In this document: piece by piece, positions 43,704-52,731 of the stretch | Position numbering within the stretch: the stretch's first letter is position 1 | Layout: the number at the start of each line of letters is the position of its first letter | Position numbers and translations under genes: made by a program | Notes under the pieces: model-generated | The model's input: the letters and a program-made list of their open reading frames with translations, nothing else | What the model was told of the DNA's origin: nothing | The model's database searches: none | DNA from: an uncultured Acidimicrobiales bacterium | Lineage (GTDB): Bacteria; Actinomycetota; Acidimicrobiia; Acidimicrobiales; Bin134 | DNA length: 64,000 nucleotides | NCBI GenBank assembly: GCA_951813325.1 | Contig: OX638350.1 | Location: 186,001-250,000 of the forward strand | Reading direction: 5' to 3'

Positions 43704-44366
43704 GTGACCGCCAAGGTCGGCGTTGTCGTATTTCCTGGATCGAATTGCGAGCACGATGTCGTCGAAGCGGTTGACGCTATTGGTGGGACAGGCGAGTTGC
43801 TCTGGCACAAGGACTGTCATTTGGGCGATGTTGATGCCGTCGTGCTGCCCGGCGGATTCGCCCATGGCGACTATTTGCGAACCGGCGCAATGGCTCGATT
43901 CTCTCCAATAATGGCCGCAGTGGCCTGCTTTGCCCGCGACGGCGGGCCGGTGGTGGGCATATGCAATGGATTTCAGATTCTCACTGAGGCGCAGATGCTG
44001 CCGGGGGCCCTCTACAAGAATCAAGGACTCAGATTCTTGTGCCAGCCCACCATGCTGGAGGTGGAGTCGACTTCATCGGTGTTGACTCGAGAACTGGTCA
44101 GGGGCGATCAGCTTAATATCCCCATCAATCACTTTGAGGGCAACTACATCTGTTCTGACAAGACCCTGGCTGAACTGCGGGACAACAATCGAATCGTGTT
44201 GACCTATATGGACAACCCCAATGGGGCGACCGCCGATATTGCCGGCATTTGCAGCGAAGGCGGCAACGTGGTGGGGCTAATGCCCCACCCAGAGCGGGCC
44301 GCTCATCCGTTGCTGGGCAGCACTGACGGCGCCCTGTTGCTGAAAGGGCTGATCAGTGGCGACTAG
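43704..44366 (+). CDS. purQ: FGAM synthase glutaminase subunit PurQ
   Basis: A 220-aa class I amidotransferase that feeds ammonia to PurL. Motifs are VVVFPGSNCEHDV, VVLPGGFAHGDYLRTGAMARF, GICNGFQILTEAQMLPGAL (nucleophile Cys) and GLMPHPERAAHP (catalytic His/Glu). GTG 43704 starts the family's TAKVGVVVFPGSN. Its TAG stop sits in CTAG shared with the stop of the opposite-strand gene at 44363. Confidence 0.95.
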   Translation: MTAKVGVVVFPGSNCEHDVVEAVDAIGGTGELLWHKDCHLGDVDAVVLPGGFAHGDYLRTGAMARFSPIMAAVACFARDGGPVVGICNGFQILTEAQMLPGALYKNQGLRFLCQPTMLEVESTSSVLTRELVRGDQLNIPINHFEGNYICSDKTLAELRDNNRIVLTYMDNPNGATADIAGICSEGGNVVGLMPHPERAAHPLLGSTDGALLLKGLISGD

Positions 44367-44761
44367 TCAGTGGAGCGGGTGCGGGCTACTCCGGCTGCCT
44401 TCAACACGCTGGCCGGGACTCCAACCTCACGCCATGCCGCATAGGAGATGCCTTTGCGGCCGCTGTATTCGGCGGCGATTGCGATGAACTCGCCTTCAAC
44501 CTCGCTGAGGTCCATTGTTTGTTCTTCTTTGGAGAGCTCGGTTTCCAAGTCCATTAGCTCTTGGATCAGATGAACTCGCTTCAATGGCTTGGCCTGAGCA
44601 ATATCATCAGGAAGCTCGGCAAGGCGGGCCTGCATCTTCTCGGACGAGCGCTGGCGGCCCCGCTTGGGCTTGGTCGAGTCAAGTGCACTGAGATAGCGGC
44701 TCACTGTGCGCCCTTGTGCCTGTCCGAGAGCCCGCGCGGACTTGGCTTCTTCAGATACCAT
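44363..44761 (-). CDS. 132-aa protein of unknown function inside the purine cluster
   Basis: A small basic/acidic protein on the opposite strand between purQ and purL. The N-terminus is polar (SEEAKSARALGQAQGRTVSRYL) with a basic patch KPKRGRQRS. Next comes a coiled-coil-like helix RVHLIQELMDLETELSKEEQ, and a conserved-looking end EFIAIAAEYSGRKGISYAAWREVGVPASVLKAAGVAR. That end is compatible with a small DNA-binding helical unit, an inference. I do not recognise a family. ATG 44761 is chosen over a longer upstream form. It converges on purQ with a 4-bp stop overlap and is divergent from purL. Confidence 0.65.
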   Translation of the reverse strand: MVSEEAKSARALGQAQGRTVSRYLSALDSTKPKRGRQRSSEKMQARLAELPDDIAQAKPLKRVHLIQELMDLETELSKEEQTMDLSEVEGEFIAIAAEYSGRKGISYAAWREVGVPASVLKAAGVARTRSTD

Positions 44762-44897
44762 TGTCACTCCTTGGTCTGTTTGAACGGCTTGATGTTCGCC
44801 AACATACAACTACATTCGGCACCCAATTGCAAACACAAGATTAAGAATGTTCGGCCTGTTGTGCGTTCTTACCAGATGGATATCGGGGTTATTTGAG
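44762..44897. promoter_or_regulatory. divergent promoter region between the 132-aa gene and purL
   Basis: A 136-bp stretch clearly richer in A/T than the surrounding pur genes. It contains two direct ATGTTCG copies (44792-44798 and 44847-44853) and the short inverted repeat ATGTT-cgcc-AACAT. It must hold the promoter of purL-purF-purM as well as that of the opposite gene, because the purQ transcript would have to cross an antisense gene to reach purL. No specific box is assigned. Confidence 0.45.
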
Positions 44898-47099
44898 ATG
44901 AGCGAATCACTTCATAGATCTCTGGGCCTGACCGATGAAGAGGCCGAAGCCATCGAGAAGATATTGAATCGCCCGCCGAATCATCTCGAATTGGCCATGT
45001 ATGCGGTGATGTGGTCGGAGCATTGCTCGTATAAGTCCTCCCGATTGCATCTGCGCCGACTGCCCACCGAGGCGCCTTGGGTTTTGGTCGGCCCCGGCGA
45101 GAACGCCGGGGTGGTGGACGTGGGTGACGGCATTGCTGCTGCGATCCGGATTGAAAGCCATAACCATCCTTCGGCCATTGAGCCCTATCAGGGTGCGGCC
45201 ACAGGAGTGGGCGGCATTCTGCGGGACATCTTCACCATGGGGGCCCGACCGGTGGCGGTGATGGACTCGCTGAGGTTCGGGTGTCCCGATGACCCCCGCA
45301 GCCGATGGATTGCCGAAGGGGTGGTGTCGGGTATCTCCGGATACGGCAACGCAGTAGGGGTGCCAACGGTGGGCGGCGAGACCGTCTTCGATGAGACCTA
45401 TGCCGGCAACCCGCTGGTGAATGTGCTGTGCCTCGGATTGATGCCCGCCGACCGGCTGGTGTTGGGACGGGCCAGCGGGGAGGGCAACCTGGCGGTGCTG
45501 CTGGGCTCATCCACCGGGCGAGACGGGATCGGAGGAGTGAGTGTGCTGGCCTCGGCGTCCTTCGGCGACGAGGAGCGGGAGGCCGAGAAGCGGCCCAGTG
45601 TGCAGGTGGGCGATCCGTTCGAAGAAAAGCGCCTCATTGAAGCCTGTTTGGCACTGCTGGATGCTGGGCTGGTGGTGGGCATTCAAGATCTCGGGGGTGC
45701 CGGGCTTACCTGTGCCACCAGCGAGACTGCCTCCAGAGGCGGCGTGGGCATGGATGTGGACGTGAGTGCCGTTCCCCGAAGAGAGCCCGGCATGGAGCCC
45801 TTCGAGGTGCTCACCAGCGAGTCTCAGGAGCGGATGCTGGCCATAGTTTCTCCTGATGGCTTGGCTGACGCGCTGGCAATCTGTGATCGCTGGGACGTGC
45901 AGGCCTCGGTGGTGGGGCGGGTCACCGATGGTGGGCAGCTCCGAGTGTGCGAGGGCCTCGACGGCCACGTGCTGGGCGAGTTGCCGGCAGCATCTCTGCA
46001 CGAGGACGCTCCGTTGTATGACCGGTCCCGCCGACCCCCGGTCGACTGGGATGAGGCTAGGGCCGACACCGCGGATCAATTGCCGCCGCCCGGCAATGTG
46101 GCTGCCGATCTGCTGGACCTCTTGGCTGATCCATCGTGGGTCTACCGGCAATACGACCATATGCTGTTCTGCAATACCGTTGTGGGCCCCGGCGGGGATG
46201 CCACGGTGCTGCGGCTCAAGCACCCTGCCACCGGGCTCGACACCGGCAGGGGCTTGGCCCTGACTGCCGACGGCAATCACCGGTGGTGCGCGGTGGATCC
46301 CCGGGCTGGCACCGCCATGACCGTGGCTGAATCGGTGCTCAACCTTGCTTGCGTGGGGGCCCGTCCCCTGGCGTTGGTCAACTGCTTGAACTTCGGAAAC
46401 CCCGAGCACCCCGAGATCATGTGGCAATTCTCCGAGGCGGTGGACGGGATGGCCGAGGCCTGCGACGCCTTCGGCATTCCGGTGGTTGGCGGGAATGTGA
46501 GCCTCTACAATGAGTCCAACGGCTACAACATCGACCCCACGCCGGTAATCGGCCTGCTTGGGGTGATCGACAGCCTGACCCGGATTCCCCCCGGCTTGGC
46601 TTGGCCAGACGGCGGCCGGGTGATTGTGCTGGGGCCGGGCGGCACCGAGCTGTCGGGTTCGCAGTGGGCGGCCGCCACTGCGGGGCACAAGCGGGGCGTA
46701 CTGCCTGATCTGGACTATGAGCAGCACCGGCGCGTGGCCGGTCTGGTGGCCGGCCTCGTGGCTGACGACCGGCTCTGCGCGGTACATGATATTTCCAGTG
46801 GGGGACTCGGGGTGGCCTTGGCTGAGATGGCTGCCGTGTCCGGGGTGGGCTTCCGGGGTGCTCGGATCAACAGCCACGCCGAGCTGTTCAGCGAGGCCCC
46901 TTCCCGGGTGGTGGCCGCAGTGGACCCCGAACTACTGCCTGAGGTGGAGGCGGCGGCCGCGGCGACCGGAGTGGCGGTTGCCCGCATCGGCTTGGCCAGC
47001 GGCGACCGCTTCTCCATCAAGGGATTGCTGGATCTAGAAATGGCCGCGATAACTGACCGCTGGTGCTCGGGCACGCCAGTCTCCACATGCCAGACTTGA
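44898..47099 (+). CDS. purL: FGAM synthase large subunit PurL
   Basis: A 733-aa small-type PurL that, with PurS and PurQ, converts FGAR to FGAM. It has [41 protein letters not shown] (catalytic His), [25 protein letters not shown] (ATP/Mg site), [40 protein letters not shown] and [15 protein letters not shown] 44898 starts the family N-terminus; the frame further up lies in the divergent promoter region. Confidence 0.96.
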   Translation: MSESLHRSLGLTDEEAEAIEKILNRPPNHLELAMYAVMWSEHCSYKSSRLHLRRLPTEAPWVLVGPGENAGVVDVGDGIAAAIRIESHNHPSAIEPYQGAATGVGGILRDIFTMGARPVAVMDSLRFGCPDDPRSRWIAEGVVSGISGYGNAVGVPTVGGETVFDETYAGNPLVNVLCLGLMPADRLVLGRASGEGNLAVLLGSSTGRDGIGGVSVLASASFGDEEREAEKRPSVQVGDPFEEKRLIEACLALLDAGLVVGIQDLGGAGLTCATSETASRGGVGMDVDVSAVPRREPGMEPFEVLTSESQERMLAIVSPDGLADALAICDRWDVQASVVGRVTDGGQLRVCEGLDGHVLGELPAASLHEDAPLYDRSRRPPVDWDEARADTADQLPPPGNVAADLLDLLADPSWVYRQYDHMLFCNTVVGPGGDATVLRLKHPATGLDTGRGLALTADGNHRWCAVDPRAGTAMTVAESVLNLACVGARPLALVNCLNFGNPEHPEIMWQFSEAVDGMAEACDAFGIPVVGGNVSLYNESNGYNIDPTPVIGLLGVIDSLTRIPPGLAWPDGGRVIVLGPGGTELSGSQWAAATAGHKRGVLPDLDYEQHRRVAGLVAGLVADDRLCAVHDISSGGLGVALAEMAAVSGVGFRGARINSHAELFSEAPSRVVAAVDPELLPEVEAAAAATGVAVARIGLASGDRFSIKGLLDLEMAAITDRWCSGTPVSTCQT

Positions 47100-47102
47100 A
47101 CA

Positions 47103-48608
47103 GTGGCCAATCCCATGGATGACTCTCTCCGGGAGGCCTGCGGGGTCGTCGGCATCTATGCCCCCCATGATCCCGTCGCCCATCTGAGCTATCTGGCCCT
47201 CTATGCATTGCAGCACCGGGGCCAAGAGTCGGCTGGCATCGCGGTGAGCGACGGAGAGAACATCACTGTGGTCAAAGACATGGGCCTGGTGGCCACCGTG
47301 TTCGACGACCGCACCTTGGCCACCCTCGACGGCCAGCTGGGCATCGGCCACACCCGCTATTCCACTGCGGGCTCTAGCTCGTGGCGCAACGCCCAGCCCG
47401 TCTACCGGAGCACCGCAGACCACCAGTTTGTGCTGGGCCACAATGGCAACCTCACCAACACCGCCCAGCTTGCGGAGAAGACCTCGATTCTGCCCGGCAT
47501 GGTGGGCTCTGACAGCGACTTGATCGGCGAACTGCTGGCTGAGGAGATCTCCGGGATGCCTCCATCGAGCCGATCAGAGGGCAAGGTCCTCGAACGGGCA
47601 TTGAAAGCCGTGCTGCCTCGGCTAGATGGTGCGTTCTCCCTGGTGCTGGCCGACGAGAAGCGGGTCATCGGGGTGCGAGATCCCAACGGTTTCCGTCCCC
47701 TGTGCCTGGGTCGGTTGGATCGGGGGTGGGTGCTGGCGTCGGAGACCCCTGCGCTCGACGTTGTGGGGGCCCATTTTCTGCGGGAGCTCGCGCCGGGGGA
47801 GATGGTGGTGATCAACGGGGACGGAGTGCGGTCGATCCGCCCGTTCCCTGAAGAGCGGGTAGATCCCCGCCTGTGCATCTTCGAGTTCGTGTACTTCTCC
47901 CGCCCCGACTCGGTGATCTACGGCCAAAGCGTGCACCACGCCCGGGTGCGCATGGGTGAATTCTTGGCCGAGCAGTCGCCGGTGGAGGCCGACTTGGTGA
48001 TGGGGGTGCCTGAATCAGGGCTGCCCGCCGCCGAAGGGTTCTCCCGGGCCAGCGGCATTCCCTACGGCCAGGGGCTGGTGAAGAACCGCTACATCGGCCG
48101 GACGTTCATTGCTCCGAGCCAGCAGATGCGGTCGATGGGGGTGCGCATGAAGCTCAACCCCTTGCGGGACAGCATCAAAGGCAACCGGTTGGTGGTGGTG
48201 GACGATTCCATTGTGCGGGGCACCACGACGAGGGCCCTGGTCACCATGCTGCGGGAGGCGGGCGCTGTCGAAGTCCATCTCCGCATCAGCTCGCCGCCGT
48301 ACCGCTGGCCCTGCTACTTCGGCATGGATACCGGCGACCGCACCGAGCTGTTGGCCGCTCACCTCACCGTGGCCGAGATGTGCGATTACGTGGGGGCCGA
48401 CACGCTGGCCTTCATCGACATTGACGGGCTGACCGAGGCCACCGGGGCAGTGGGTGCCGGTTTCTGCAACGCCTGCCTCACGGGGGACTACCCGGTGGAG
48501 GTGCCGGTGGCGCCCCCCGGTTCGATTGTGTATCGGCGCAGTGCCGCCCAGTTTGCCGACGTCGACGACGAGCCCACACCGTCGCTTTGGGCCACCGGCG
48601 GCGGCTGA
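47103..48608 (+). CDS. purF: amidophosphoribosyltransferase
   Basis: A 501-aa enzyme for the first committed step, PRPP plus glutamine to phosphoribosylamine. The N-terminal Ntn glutaminase starts REACGVVGIYAPHD; the Cys is residue 13, so a short propeptide would be removed. It contains HRGQESAGIAV, GHTRYSTAGSS and GHNGNLTN. The C-terminal PRPP site is RLVVVDDSIVRGTTTRALVTML. GTG 47103 lies 3 bp after purL. Regulation by purine nucleotides is usual for the family. Confidence 0.95.
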   Translation: MANPMDDSLREACGVVGIYAPHDPVAHLSYLALYALQHRGQESAGIAVSDGENITVVKDMGLVATVFDDRTLATLDGQLGIGHTRYSTAGSSSWRNAQPVYRSTADHQFVLGHNGNLTNTAQLAEKTSILPGMVGSDSDLIGELLAEEISGMPPSSRSEGKVLERALKAVLPRLDGAFSLVLADEKRVIGVRDPNGFRPLCLGRLDRGWVLASETPALDVVGAHFLRELAPGEMVVINGDGVRSIRPFPEERVDPRLCIFEFVYFSRPDSVIYGQSVHHARVRMGEFLAEQSPVEADLVMGVPESGLPAAEGFSRASGIPYGQGLVKNRYIGRTFIAPSQQMRSMGVRMKLNPLRDSIKGNRLVVVDDSIVRGTTTRALVTMLREAGAVEVHLRISSPPYRWPCYFGMDTGDRTELLAAHLTVAEMCDYVGADTLAFIDIDGLTEATGAVGAGFCNACLTGDYPVEVPVAPPGSIVYRRSAAQFADVDDEPTPSLWATGGG

Positions 48609-48637
48609 GCCTGCGACAAGGTAGGAGGCAACCGCTG

Positions 48638-48658
48638 ATGGGCGAGTCGAATGGGTGA
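48638..48658 (+). promoter_or_regulatory. 6-codon leader frame coupled to purM
   Basis: A strong GTAGGAGG site at 48621-48628 precedes ATG GGC GAG TCG AAT GGG TGA. The stop of this 6-residue frame overlaps GTG 48655 of purM (GTGA). The sequence ATGGGYGAG recurs at 48638 and 48664, suggesting a small local duplication of the purM start. It may set purM translation by coupling. Confidence 0.4.
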
Positions 48659-49725
48659 GGTTCATGGGTGAGACCTACAGCTCCTCGGGGGTGGACATCG
48701 CGGCGGGCGAAGAGGCGGTGCAGCGCATCAAGGAAAGAGTGCGTTCCTCGTTCCGCCCGGAGGCGATCGGTGACATCGGCGGTTTCGGCGGTCTGTTCGA
48801 CTTCAACCGCCACGGCTACAAGAAGCCGGTGTTGGTTTCGACCACCGACGGGGTGGGGACCAAGGCATATGTAGCCTCGGCGGCCGGTCGGTACAACACC
48901 ATCGGCATCGACCTGGTGGCCATGTGCGTGGACGACCTGGTGTGCCAGGGGGCCGAGCCGCTGTTCTTCCTGGACTATATATCGGTGCAGAAGCTCGACC
49001 CCGAGCAGATCGAGCAGCTGGTGATAGGAGTAGTTGAAGGCTGCCGCCAAGCGGGGTGCGCACTCATCGGCGGGGAAATGGCTGAACATCCTGTCGCGGA
49101 AGGTGAGCCCGACGGCGATTTCGAGCTTGTCGGATTTGCCGTGGGGGTGGCGGAGCGGTCGACGCTCATTTCAGGGGCCAAAGTGCGGGTTGGAGACACG
49201 CTGATCGGCCTGCCTTCGCCCGGTCTTCGCTGCAACGGCTACTCCCTGGCTCGCCGGCTCTATTTCGAGGTGGCTGGTCGGGGGTTGGACGACCCAGCTT
49301 GGGAGGGGAGCACCCACTCGGTGGCCGACGAGCTGCTGCTTCCCTCGGTGATCTATGCCCCCGCGGTGCGGGACATGCTGGCCAAAGTTGAGGCCCAGGC
49401 CATCGCCCATGTGACCGGCGGGGGCATCGGCGGCAACTTGGCGCGCGTGCTTCCCGGCAAGGTTGACGCGGTGGTCGACCGAAGGAGCTGGGAGCAGCCC
49501 CAGGTGTTCGCCGAGTTGCAGAGGATCGGCGAGGTTGACAACCAAGAGATGGCCCGGGTGTTCAATCTCGGGTTGGGCATGGTGGTTGTGGTGCGTGACA
49601 AGGACGCCACCAAGGCCATAGACCTGTTGCGGACTGGTGGCCATCGGGCGACCGTAGTGGGCGAAGTCGAGAAGGGTGACGGCCAAGTGAGATTGGTAGG
49701 CGAACCCCAGCCCGCGGGTGGCTAA
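48655..49725 (+). CDS. purM: phosphoribosylformylglycinamidine cyclo-ligase
   Basis: About 356 aa, AIR synthetase (step 5). It has the PurM-fold ATP site GDIGGFGGLFDF, LVSTTDGVGTKAYVASAAGRYNTIGIDLVAMCVDDLVCQGAEPLFFLDY, EMAEHPVAEGEPDGDFELVGFAVG and HVTGGGIGGNLARVLP. GTG 48655, coupled to the leader frame, or ATG 48664 (MGETYSSSGVD) are the starts; the choice shifts only three residues. It ends the pur cluster. purN, purH and purK are absent from the window. Confidence 0.95.
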   Translation: MRFMGETYSSSGVDIAAGEEAVQRIKERVRSSFRPEAIGDIGGFGGLFDFNRHGYKKPVLVSTTDGVGTKAYVASAAGRYNTIGIDLVAMCVDDLVCQGAEPLFFLDYISVQKLDPEQIEQLVIGVVEGCRQAGCALIGGEMAEHPVAEGEPDGDFELVGFAVGVAERSTLISGAKVRVGDTLIGLPSPGLRCNGYSLARRLYFEVAGRGLDDPAWEGSTHSVADELLLPSVIYAPAVRDMLAKVEAQAIAHVTGGGIGGNLARVLPGKVDAVVDRRSWEQPQVFAELQRIGEVDNQEMARVFNLGLGMVVVVRDKDATKAIDLLRTGGHRATVVGEVEKGDGQVRLVGEPQPAGG

Positions 49726-49764
49726 TCGGTCCCTGGCCGATCCAGGACCTATCCTCAAACCTCG

Positions 49765-50769
49765 ATGACGCTGAGTCTCGCTGACGAGTATCTGCACCTC
49801 CCACCGGCGGGTACTGATGCCCTGTGGAGCGACAACTTCTGGTTTTCGGTGTGCGATCGGGAAGCCGACGTGTACGGCATCAACCACATCCACGCCAGCA
49901 TGTCGCACGGGTATCTGCGGGCCAGCGCGTTCTACGTCATCGACGGAGTGCCCGTGCAGTGGGCCTCCCGCCAGCCCCTGGATGTTGATTTGGAGTTTTC
50001 GGAGCTGGGTGATGGGCGCTTGTCTTTCACAGTCGAGGAGCCGTTCGCCCGCTATCGCTGGCAGCTTGACGCCTCCCGTTTCGGCTTCGACCTGACCTTT
50101 GAAGACCGCTTTGGGGTGTTCGACTACAACGACTGTCTGGGTGGGAACCCGCTGGGGGCCTACGAGGGCTATGGCGGCCACTACGAGCAGGCCCTGGTGT
50201 GTCGGGGCGAGCTGGAAACCCGAGGGGGACCTCGGGCCGGAGAGCGTCGGGCGGTAGAGAGCTGGTCGCACCGGGACCACTCCTGGACCCATCGGTTTGA
50301 GCGGCCCGGTCCGTGGGATGTGCGCCATCGCCGCACCCAGGCCGAATCATGGGGCCACTACTGGCCGTCGGTGCAGCTTCCCGATCGGCATTTGAACTCC
50401 TTTGGGTGGATGAGCCCAACCCAGCCGCTGCCTGCCGACACCCCATCGGCCGGAGGCTGGATCGGCGATGCCGAGGGCACCCGTCCGCTGCGGTCGGCTA
50501 CCTGCGTCCCCCGTCTTGAGGACGACCAGCGCACCGCCATGGCCTTCGACATGACTTTTGAGACCACCGAAGGCGAGGTCCTCACCGTACGCACCGGCCG
50601 CAAGCACGCCCACACCCGCAACGGGCTTATGCGGGATGAGAACGATGCCGAAGTTCGGCTGGATTGCCACGAGCCGTTCTTCGACTTTGAGGTGCTGGAG
50701 ACTGGCGAGCGGGGCTACGGAGTGGTGGAGTACTCGATCCACCCGCCCTGGCCCCGGTATCGATACTGA
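49765..50769 (+). CDS. DUF7064/7065-like lipocalin-fold protein
   Basis: A 334-aa protein. Its pattern (LWSDNFWFSVCDREADVYGINHIHASMSHGYLRASAFYVIDG, then VESWSHRDHSWTHRFERPG and AESWGHYWPSVQLPDRHLNSFGWM) is that of paired beta-barrel proteins related to AttH/CrtC hydratases and now often called DUF7064/DUF7065. Relatives occur with lipid and steroid catabolic genes. The HRDHSW motif could form an active site, but activity is unknown. It is followed by an LLM-family gene on the same strand. Confidence 0.65.
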   Translation: MTLSLADEYLHLPPAGTDALWSDNFWFSVCDREADVYGINHIHASMSHGYLRASAFYVIDGVPVQWASRQPLDVDLEFSELGDGRLSFTVEEPFARYRWQLDASRFGFDLTFEDRFGVFDYNDCLGGNPLGAYEGYGGHYEQALVCRGELETRGGPRAGERRAVESWSHRDHSWTHRFERPGPWDVRHRRTQAESWGHYWPSVQLPDRHLNSFGWMSPTQPLPADTPSAGGWIGDAEGTRPLRSATCVPRLEDDQRTAMAFDMTFETTEGEVLTVRTGRKHAHTRNGLMRDENDAEVRLDCHEPFFDFEVLETGERGYGVVEYSIHPPWPRYRY

Positions 50770-50811
50770 GCTGGTCATGAGTGCCGCCTTCATTGGAATG
50801 GCTTTGCGCTC

Positions 50812-51705
50812 ATGAAGTGGGGCATCCATCTGCCCCAGCTTGGCCGGGCTGCCTCTCTGGAGTTGCTGCTTGAGGTAGCCAAGCGGGCTGAGGCCGCCGG
50901 CTTCGACGATGTGTGGGCCGCCGACCATGTGGCCGTGCCTATTGACCTAGAGGGCATGCCGTCGTTCTTTCCCGAGCCGGTGCCGCTGTTGTCGGCGGTG
51001 GCCGCCCACACCCAGCAGGTGGGGCTCGGGACATCAGTGCTGATCCCCGCCTATCGGAACCCCATGCAGTTCGCCAAGCAATGGGCCACCCTCGACTGGT
51101 TGGCCCCGGGCCGCACCATCTTGGGGGTGGGGGCCGGATGGCTGGTGCCGGAGTTCGAGGCCTGCGGCGTGCCCATGGTGCACCGGGGCCAGCGACTCGA
51201 CGACTATCTCGACGGGTGGCGGGCCGCCTGGTCGGGGGCCACTGAGTACCACAGCGAGCACTTCAGCTTCACCGGCGTGCGAATCAACCCCCAGCCCGCA
51301 GCGCCGATACCCATCTGGATTGGCGGCTCGTCACCCGGAGCGCTCCGACGGGCTGCCCGCTGCGACGGCTGGATGGGCACCTGGGCCCCGCCCGAGGTAT
51401 TCGCCGAGCGGCTGGAGGTTCTTCGAGCCGAACAGGACCGCCTCGGTCGCGCTCCCGAAGAAACCACCATCTCCATCCACATGGAACTCCGCCTCGGCGA
51501 CCCGCTAGACAGCGCCGGCCGCTGGTCAGTGGTAGGCGACGGCTACGGCGACCGGGAAATGGTGATCGGCGACGTCGACTACGTTGTCGAAACCCTGGCC
51601 CCCTACATCGAAGCCGGCCTAGAGCACGTGTTGTTAGTGCCCTTGGCAATCTCCCCCGACGAGTGGCGCCATCATGTCGATGAGCTGGCTGGCTTGATGG
51701 GCTAG
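50812..51705 (+). CDS. LLM-class (F420-dependent) oxidoreductase
   Basis: A 297-aa luciferase-like TIM-barrel protein. Motifs are MKWGIHLPQLGRAASLELLLEVAKRAEAAGFDDVWAADHV, VGLGTSVLIPAYRNPMQFAKQWATLDWLAPGRTILGVGAGWL and the C-terminal IPIWIGGSSPGALRRAARCDGWMG. This is the actinobacterial F420-linked subgroup, which reduces or oxidises diverse substrates; whether it uses F420 or FMN cannot be read directly. It lies 14 bp before the hydrolase at 51719 and could be co-transcribed with it. Confidence 0.85.
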   Translation: MKWGIHLPQLGRAASLELLLEVAKRAEAAGFDDVWAADHVAVPIDLEGMPSFFPEPVPLLSAVAAHTQQVGLGTSVLIPAYRNPMQFAKQWATLDWLAPGRTILGVGAGWLVPEFEACGVPMVHRGQRLDDYLDGWRAAWSGATEYHSEHFSFTGVRINPQPAAPIPIWIGGSSPGALRRAARCDGWMGTWAPPEVFAERLEVLRAEQDRLGRAPEETTISIHMELRLGDPLDSAGRWSVVGDGYGDREMVIGDVDYVVETLAPYIEAGLEHVLLVPLAISPDEWRHHVDELAGLMG

Positions 51706-51718
51706 TTGGAGTCGCGGA

Positions 51719-52582
51719 ATGCCAGCGGATAGCAACGTGCCGGGCCCGCTTCAGGGGCCGACTTCGTCGGGATTCATGTACTCCGACACGGGTGGGGATG
51801 GGCCGGTGGTGGTGTTGCTCCATGGCGTGTTGATGAACGGCACGCTGTGGGACGAAGTGGTCGGTGGCCTGCGGGATCAGTATCGCTGCCTTGTTCCCGA
51901 GCTCCCCTTCGGCGCTCACCGCACGCCGATGCCTGATGACGCCGCGCTTGATCTGGAGTCGCTTGCCAAGATGGTGGCTGAGTTTCTGGTGGAGCTCGAC
52001 CTCCACGACGTCACGCTGGTGTGCAACGACTGGGGTGGCGCCCAGCTTGTGGTCAGCCCGGGCGGTTCGGATCGGGTGGCGAATCTCGTCTTGGTCTCCT
52101 GTGAGGCGTTCGACAACTACCCGCCCGGTTTGCCCGGGCGGCTTTTGTGCCTCAACGCCTCATTGCCGGGAGGCACGTTCCTGACTAGTCAGCTGCTGCG
52201 GCCCCGAGTCATTCGGCACCTCCCGTTTACCTGCGGAGACATGACTAAGAAGCCGGTGCCCAACGAACAGTTCATGAGCTGGATCCATCCCCTCCGCCAT
52301 GATCGCAAAGTCCGCCGCGACCTCGACAAGTACCTTCGCAACGTCCCCAAGAAGAGCCAATTGCTTGAGTGGGTCGAGCAGCAGCGCTCATTTCAGGGGC
52401 AGGTGCTCATCGTCTGGGCCCGAGAAGACAAGCTCATGCCCCCCTCCCATGCCGAAAGACTGGCCAACCACTTCGAAAACACGCAGCTGGTCTGGGTCGA
52501 CGACACCCGAACCCTCATCCCCCTCGACCAGCCCGAAATCCTGACCAGCCATCTCCGAACATTTCTCGCAGACAACTCGTAA
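51719..52582 (+). CDS. alpha/beta hydrolase with Asp nucleophile (haloalkane-dehalogenase-like)
   Basis: A 287-aa alpha/beta hydrolase: VVVLLHGVLMNGTLWDEVVGGL, then a nucleophile elbow TLVCNDWGGAQLVV where Asp replaces the usual Ser, as in haloalkane dehalogenases and epoxide hydrolases. The acid strand is VLIVWAREDKLMP, but the catalytic His is not obvious: after VWVDDTRTLIPLDQPE the usual G-H is missing. That loss questions catalytic competence. Its 3' end is duplicated at 53706-53826. ATG 51719 follows the LLM gene closely. Confidence 0.75.
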   Translation: MPADSNVPGPLQGPTSSGFMYSDTGGDGPVVVLLHGVLMNGTLWDEVVGGLRDQYRCLVPELPFGAHRTPMPDDAALDLESLAKMVAEFLVELDLHDVTLVCNDWGGAQLVVSPGGSDRVANLVLVSCEAFDNYPPGLPGRLLCLNASLPGGTFLTSQLLRPRVIRHLPFTCGDMTKKPVPNEQFMSWIHPLRHDRKVRRDLDKYLRNVPKKSQLLEWVEQQRSFQGQVLIVWAREDKLMPPSHAERLANHFENTQLVWVDDTRTLIPLDQPEILTSHLRTFLADNS

Positions 52583-52731
52583 CCAAAAGGCAGATAGAGG
52601 GAAGCCCATTGGTGGGCAGAATGGTCTGGTGTCGATTGAGACTGGATCTGTCCTGAGCATTGCCGACATAGCCCGCATAGCTAGCGTCGAAGGGTGGTCG
52701 GCGGGCTTTGGTGAATGTGGCTGGGGTTGGG

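Noticed and set aside
44762..44897. A LexA-type SOS box in the purQ-purL divergent region (GAAC...GTTC)
   Set aside because: The two half-sites are 8 bp apart instead of 4 and the purine context gives no reason for SOS control.
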